Below are positions 13,151-18,014 of a stretch of 18,014 bases of DNA, piece by piece. The translations under genes and the position numbers were made by a program. Each line of letters starts with the position of its first letter. Position 1 is the first letter of the stretch. Source of the DNA: JAMXLO01 sp035569235 (GTDB taxonomy: Bacteria; Pseudomonadota; Alphaproteobacteria; Acetobacterales; Acetobacteraceae); NCBI GenBank assembly GCA_035569235.1, contig DATMND010000463.1:1-18014 (forward strand), given 5' to 3'. The notes under the pieces are model-generated. The model made no database searches. It saw only the letters and a list, made by a program, of their open reading frames with translations, and was not told the DNA's origin.

Positions 13151-15483
13151 AACGTTGCGTGGCGCTGACACTCATGCCGGTGCTGGCCATCACGGGGTGC
13201 ATACCGCCCCCGACGCCGCAGGTCCTGGAGCCTCTTCCGCCGGTGACAGGGGAAGGCATCGTCGCCCCGCCGCGGGTGAACGGCAGTGTAGGAAATCCGA
13301 ACACGATCTCACCGGTGCTGACCAGTACCGCGGCGCCAGCCACTTTGCCACTTCGGCTGGCCGGCGACACGACAAGCCTGGGGCAGATCACCCTCGACTT
13401 CGCGGATTCCGACATTCGGGAGGTTGCGTCGCAGATCCTCGGCGACATCCTCAAAGTCAACTACACGATCGATCCGGCGGTGCACGGAACGGCCACGCTG
13501 CATACGGCGACGACGATGACCCGCGGACAGCTTGTGGGATTGCTGCAATCGCTGCTTGCCGCGGACAGCGCCACCGTCGTCGAGACCGCCGGGGTTTACC
13601 GGGTGGTACCCGCCCCCGCGGCGGCCGGATCGCTGGGCGCGGGCAATGATGCCGCGGTGCCGCTGCGCTACGCCTCGGCGGCCGAACTCGCCAAGATCCT
13701 GCAGCCGTTCGTCCAGACAGGCGGCAAGATCGCGGCCGATCCCAACAGCAACTCGCTGATCGTCGTCGGCGACCCGGCTACGCGGGAGGCGCTGATCAAC
13801 CTGATCCGCGCTTTCGATGTCGATTCCCTGGCCGGCCAGTCGTATGCACTGTTGCCGGTGTCCAGCGGCGATACGCAGGACACGGCGGCGGCCTTGCAGG
13901 TCGCCTTCCGTAGCCAAAGCAACGGGGCGCTGGCCGGCCTCGTGCGCGTGGTGCCGATGCAGTCCATCAATTCGGTGCTGGTGATTGCCGGCCAGCCTTC
14001 CTACATCGACGACGCAAGGCGGGTCTTCGCCTTGGTCGAGCGTGCGCGCCGAGCGACGGTGCGAAGCTGGCGTGTCTTCTACCTGCAGAACAGCAAGAGT
14101 AGCGACGTGGCCTTTGTGCTCCAGCAGGCCTTTACCCCTGGCCATGTCACAGCCCAGCCGTCCGGGGGCGGTGTTGGCAGCACCGCCCCTGGAGCCCAGA
14201 CCAGCACTTTGGGCGGTGGCGGCGGCCTTGGCGGCGGTGGCGGCCTGGGCGGCGGTGGCGGCCTGGGAGGAGGTGGGCGGGGCGGCGGCGGTGGCCTTGG
14301 CGGCGGTGGCGGCCTTGGCGGCGGCGGAGGCGGCGGAGGCCTGACAGGTGGCGCTACAAGCTCAGCGGGCGGCCCCGGAGCACCGACGCAGCCTGGCGCG
14401 GGCGCGGAAGGCGATCAGGGTGGCGGCAATCCGCTGCTGGGAGGCCTGGGCGGTCAATCCGACCAGTCCGAAGGAGCGGCGGCGAATGCGATGCGCATCA
14501 TCCCCAATAACCAGAACAACGCGATCCTCGTCTTCGGCTCACCGCAGGAGACTGACACGGTCGAGGCGATGCTGCGCAAGATCGACATCCTGCCGCTTCA
14601 GGTGCTGATCGACGCCGTGATCGCCGAGGTAACACTCAATGATTCCCTGCAATACGGCACGCAGTTCTTCTTCAAGTCGCGCGGCGTGAACATCATCCTC
14701 GATAATGCCACGCAGACCGTTCAATCCCTCGGCAGCACCGCTCTGCAATCCACATTCCCTGGCCTTGTGGGCGGCGGCAACGGCGCCGGCGGCGCGCCAT
14801 TCGTGATCCAGACCCTGCAGGCGGTGACAAAGGTCAACGTGCTGTCCTCGCCGCAGCTCCTGGTCACCGACAACCATGTGGCCCGGCTGCAGGTCGGTTC
14901 CCTGGTGCCTTACCTAACGCAGACCGCGGTTAGCACGATCACTGCCAATGCGCCGGCGGTCAATTCCATCGACTATTTCCAGACCGGCGTCATCACCGAG
15001 GTCACCCCGCGCGTGAACAGTGGCGGCCAGGTCACCCTGGACATCTCGCAGCAGGTCAGCAACATCGATACCACGACGACCCCGACAGCGGGTATCAGCT
15101 CGCCGACCTTCTTCCAGCGCTCCATCCAGTCCCGCGTCGTGGTGCACGATGGTCAGACCGTCGGGCTCGCCGGCCTGATCCAGGACACCTCATCCGCCGG
15201 GAACCAGGGCATTCCCTGGCTGAAGGACATTCCGATCCTGGGCTTCTTCGCCGGTACCCAGAACAACGCACGGACAAGGACGGAGCTTCTGCTGCTGCTG
15301 ACCCCGCGGGTAGTCCGCGACCAGAGGGATGCACGAGAAGCGACGGAAGAGCTCCGCCAGGGGCTGTCGAATGCCGCCCTGATTCCGCAAGTCCTGCAAA
15401 ACCTGAAGCCGTCCGGCTCCAACGACCCTGGCGCCCACGTTCGGCAGAAGTTCAGGCAGACCATGGACCCGTTGCTGCAGTAG
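13147..15483 (+). CDS. gspD: Type II secretion outer-membrane secretin GspD (lipoprotein)
   Basis: A 778-aa secretin that forms the outer-membrane channel of the T2SS. The signal MKRCVALTLMPVLAITGC has a lipobox (ITGC, Cys18), so it is probably a lipoprotein. N0 lies at about 78-155 (ITLDFADSDIREVASQILGD), N1 at about 170-228, N2 at about 232-300 and N3 at about 305-480. A Gly-rich insertion (about 340-445) splits N3. The secretin core (485-722) includes VNVLSSPQLLVTDNHVARLQ, then VHDGQTVGLAGLIQDT and GIPWLKDIPILGFF, and ends with ELLLLLTPRVV. A short C-terminal tail could bind a pilotin. AGGGAGA lies 7 nt before the ATG. Coupled to the upstream RHH gene, it points away from gspL-gspM across about 1.3 kb. 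Confidence 0.95.
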   Translation: MKRCVALTLMPVLAITGCIPPPTPQVLEPLPPVTGEGIVAPPRVNGSVGNPNTISPVLTSTAAPATLPLRLAGDTTSLGQITLDFADSDIREVASQILGDILKVNYTIDPAVHGTATLHTATTMTRGQLVGLLQSLLAADSATVVETAGVYRVVPAPAAAGSLGAGNDAAVPLRYASAAELAKILQPFVQTGGKIAADPNSNSLIVVGDPATREALINLIRAFDVDSLAGQSYALLPVSSGDTQDTAAALQVAFRSQSNGALAGLVRVVPMQSINSVLVIAGQPSYIDDARRVFALVERARRATVRSWRVFYLQNSKSSDVAFVLQQAFTPGHVTAQPSGGGVGSTAPGAQTSTLGGGGGLGGGGGLGGGGGLGGGGRGGGGGLGGGGGLGGGGGGGGLTGGATSSAGGPGAPTQPGAGAEGDQGGGNPLLGGLGGQSDQSEGAAANAMRIIPNNQNNAILVFGSPQETDTVEAMLRKIDILPLQVLIDAVIAEVTLNDSLQYGTQFFFKSRGVNIILDNATQTVQSLGSTALQSTFPGLVGGGNGAGGAPFVIQTLQAVTKVNVLSSPQLLVTDNHVARLQVGSLVPYLTQTAVSTITANAPAVNSIDYFQTGVITEVTPRVNSGGQVTLDISQQVSNIDTTTTPTAGISSPTFFQRSIQSRVVVHDGQTVGLAGLIQDTSSAGNQGIPWLKDIPILGFFAGTQNNARTRTELLLLLTPRVVRDQRDAREATEELRQGLSNAALIPQVLQNLKPSGSNDPGAHVRQKFRQTMDPLLQ
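14210..14343 (+). repeat. In-frame glycine-repeat tract within gspD
   Basis: Tandem 18-bp units (GGCGGTGGCGGCCTKGGC-like) encode repeats of Gly5-Leu, about residues 356-400, with one unit altered to Gly-Arg. The tract sits in the loop of the N3 domain. In-frame repeat-number change is expected between strains, and the DNA is almost pure GC with strand asymmetry. Confidence 0.85.
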
Positions 15484-15516
15484 GCGCGGGAGCAGGCGAA
15501 GCGTCGCCCCCGCGCC
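15483..15516. terminator. Hairpin between convergent gspD and clpB
   Basis: GGCGCGGG (15483-15490) pairs with CCCGCGCC (15509-15516), and inside it GGCG (15495-15498) pairs with CGCC (15505-15508), leaving a 4-nt bulge. It starts at the last base of the gspD stop and precedes the clpB stop by 7 bp. No T-run is present, so termination efficiency is uncertain, but it could serve both genes. Confidence 0.5.
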
Positions 15517-15523
15517 GCCGGCC

Positions 15524-18014
<2,491 letters not shown>

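Overview
The window reads as GC-rich chromosomal DNA from an alphaproteobacterium, most probably a member of the Acetobacteraceae/Rhodospirillales. This rests on a DUF1150 gene, a phasin gene, an OmpA protein with a Pro-rich linker, a GspL/M/N/D set of the PilN-domain type, and a 31-bp REP palindrome of a common alphaproteobacterial kind. The family-level call comes from protein character only, since no search was run. Nothing looks like a phage, plasmid, IS element or CRISPR array; it is a mosaic of short operons.

Left part (1-5373). A truncated OmpA-type outer-membrane protein (minus) is followed by a long leader and a small CopC-like periplasmic protein that lacks one expected copper histidine. 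Next come a conserved-looking hypothetical gene split by a single-base frameshift in a C6 tract, and a perfect REP palindrome. Then there are three small genes: DUF1150 (minus), a short RT0821/Lpp0805-like surface protein (minus) and an 85-aa unknown protein (plus). The DUF1150 and 85-aa genes each carry a near-perfect FNR/FixK-type box about 64 bp before their start codon, so both may respond to oxygen. A Tat-exported metallo-beta-lactamase-fold hydrolase ends this part.

Middle part (5524-9257). An ABC-F ATPase of the Uup type is followed by a phasin gene. The phasin promoter (TTGCCA-17-TATAAC) is bracketed by two copies of TGCACTGCA, a good candidate for control by a PhaR-type repressor. 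A GlcG/HbpS-like exported protein and a LysE-family exporter lie on the minus strand. The leader of the exporter can form two mutually exclusive hairpins.

Right part (9548-18014). Part of a type II secretion system is split into two units pointing away from each other. The minus-strand unit is a possible 92-aa ORF, then gspL, gspM and a GspC/GspN-like gene, with coupled or overlapping ends and its own promoter. The plus-strand unit is a small ribbon-helix-helix protein whose stop codon overlaps the start of gspD. GspD is a lipoprotein secretin with a long glycine-rich insertion. About 900 bp between the two units holds no intact gene, only coding-like scraps. clpB (minus, 5' end outside the window) converges on gspD across a strong hairpin.

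The points most worth following are the RHH-gspD coupling, the paired FNR boxes and the twin phasin operator. I see no convincing wholly new multi-gene system.
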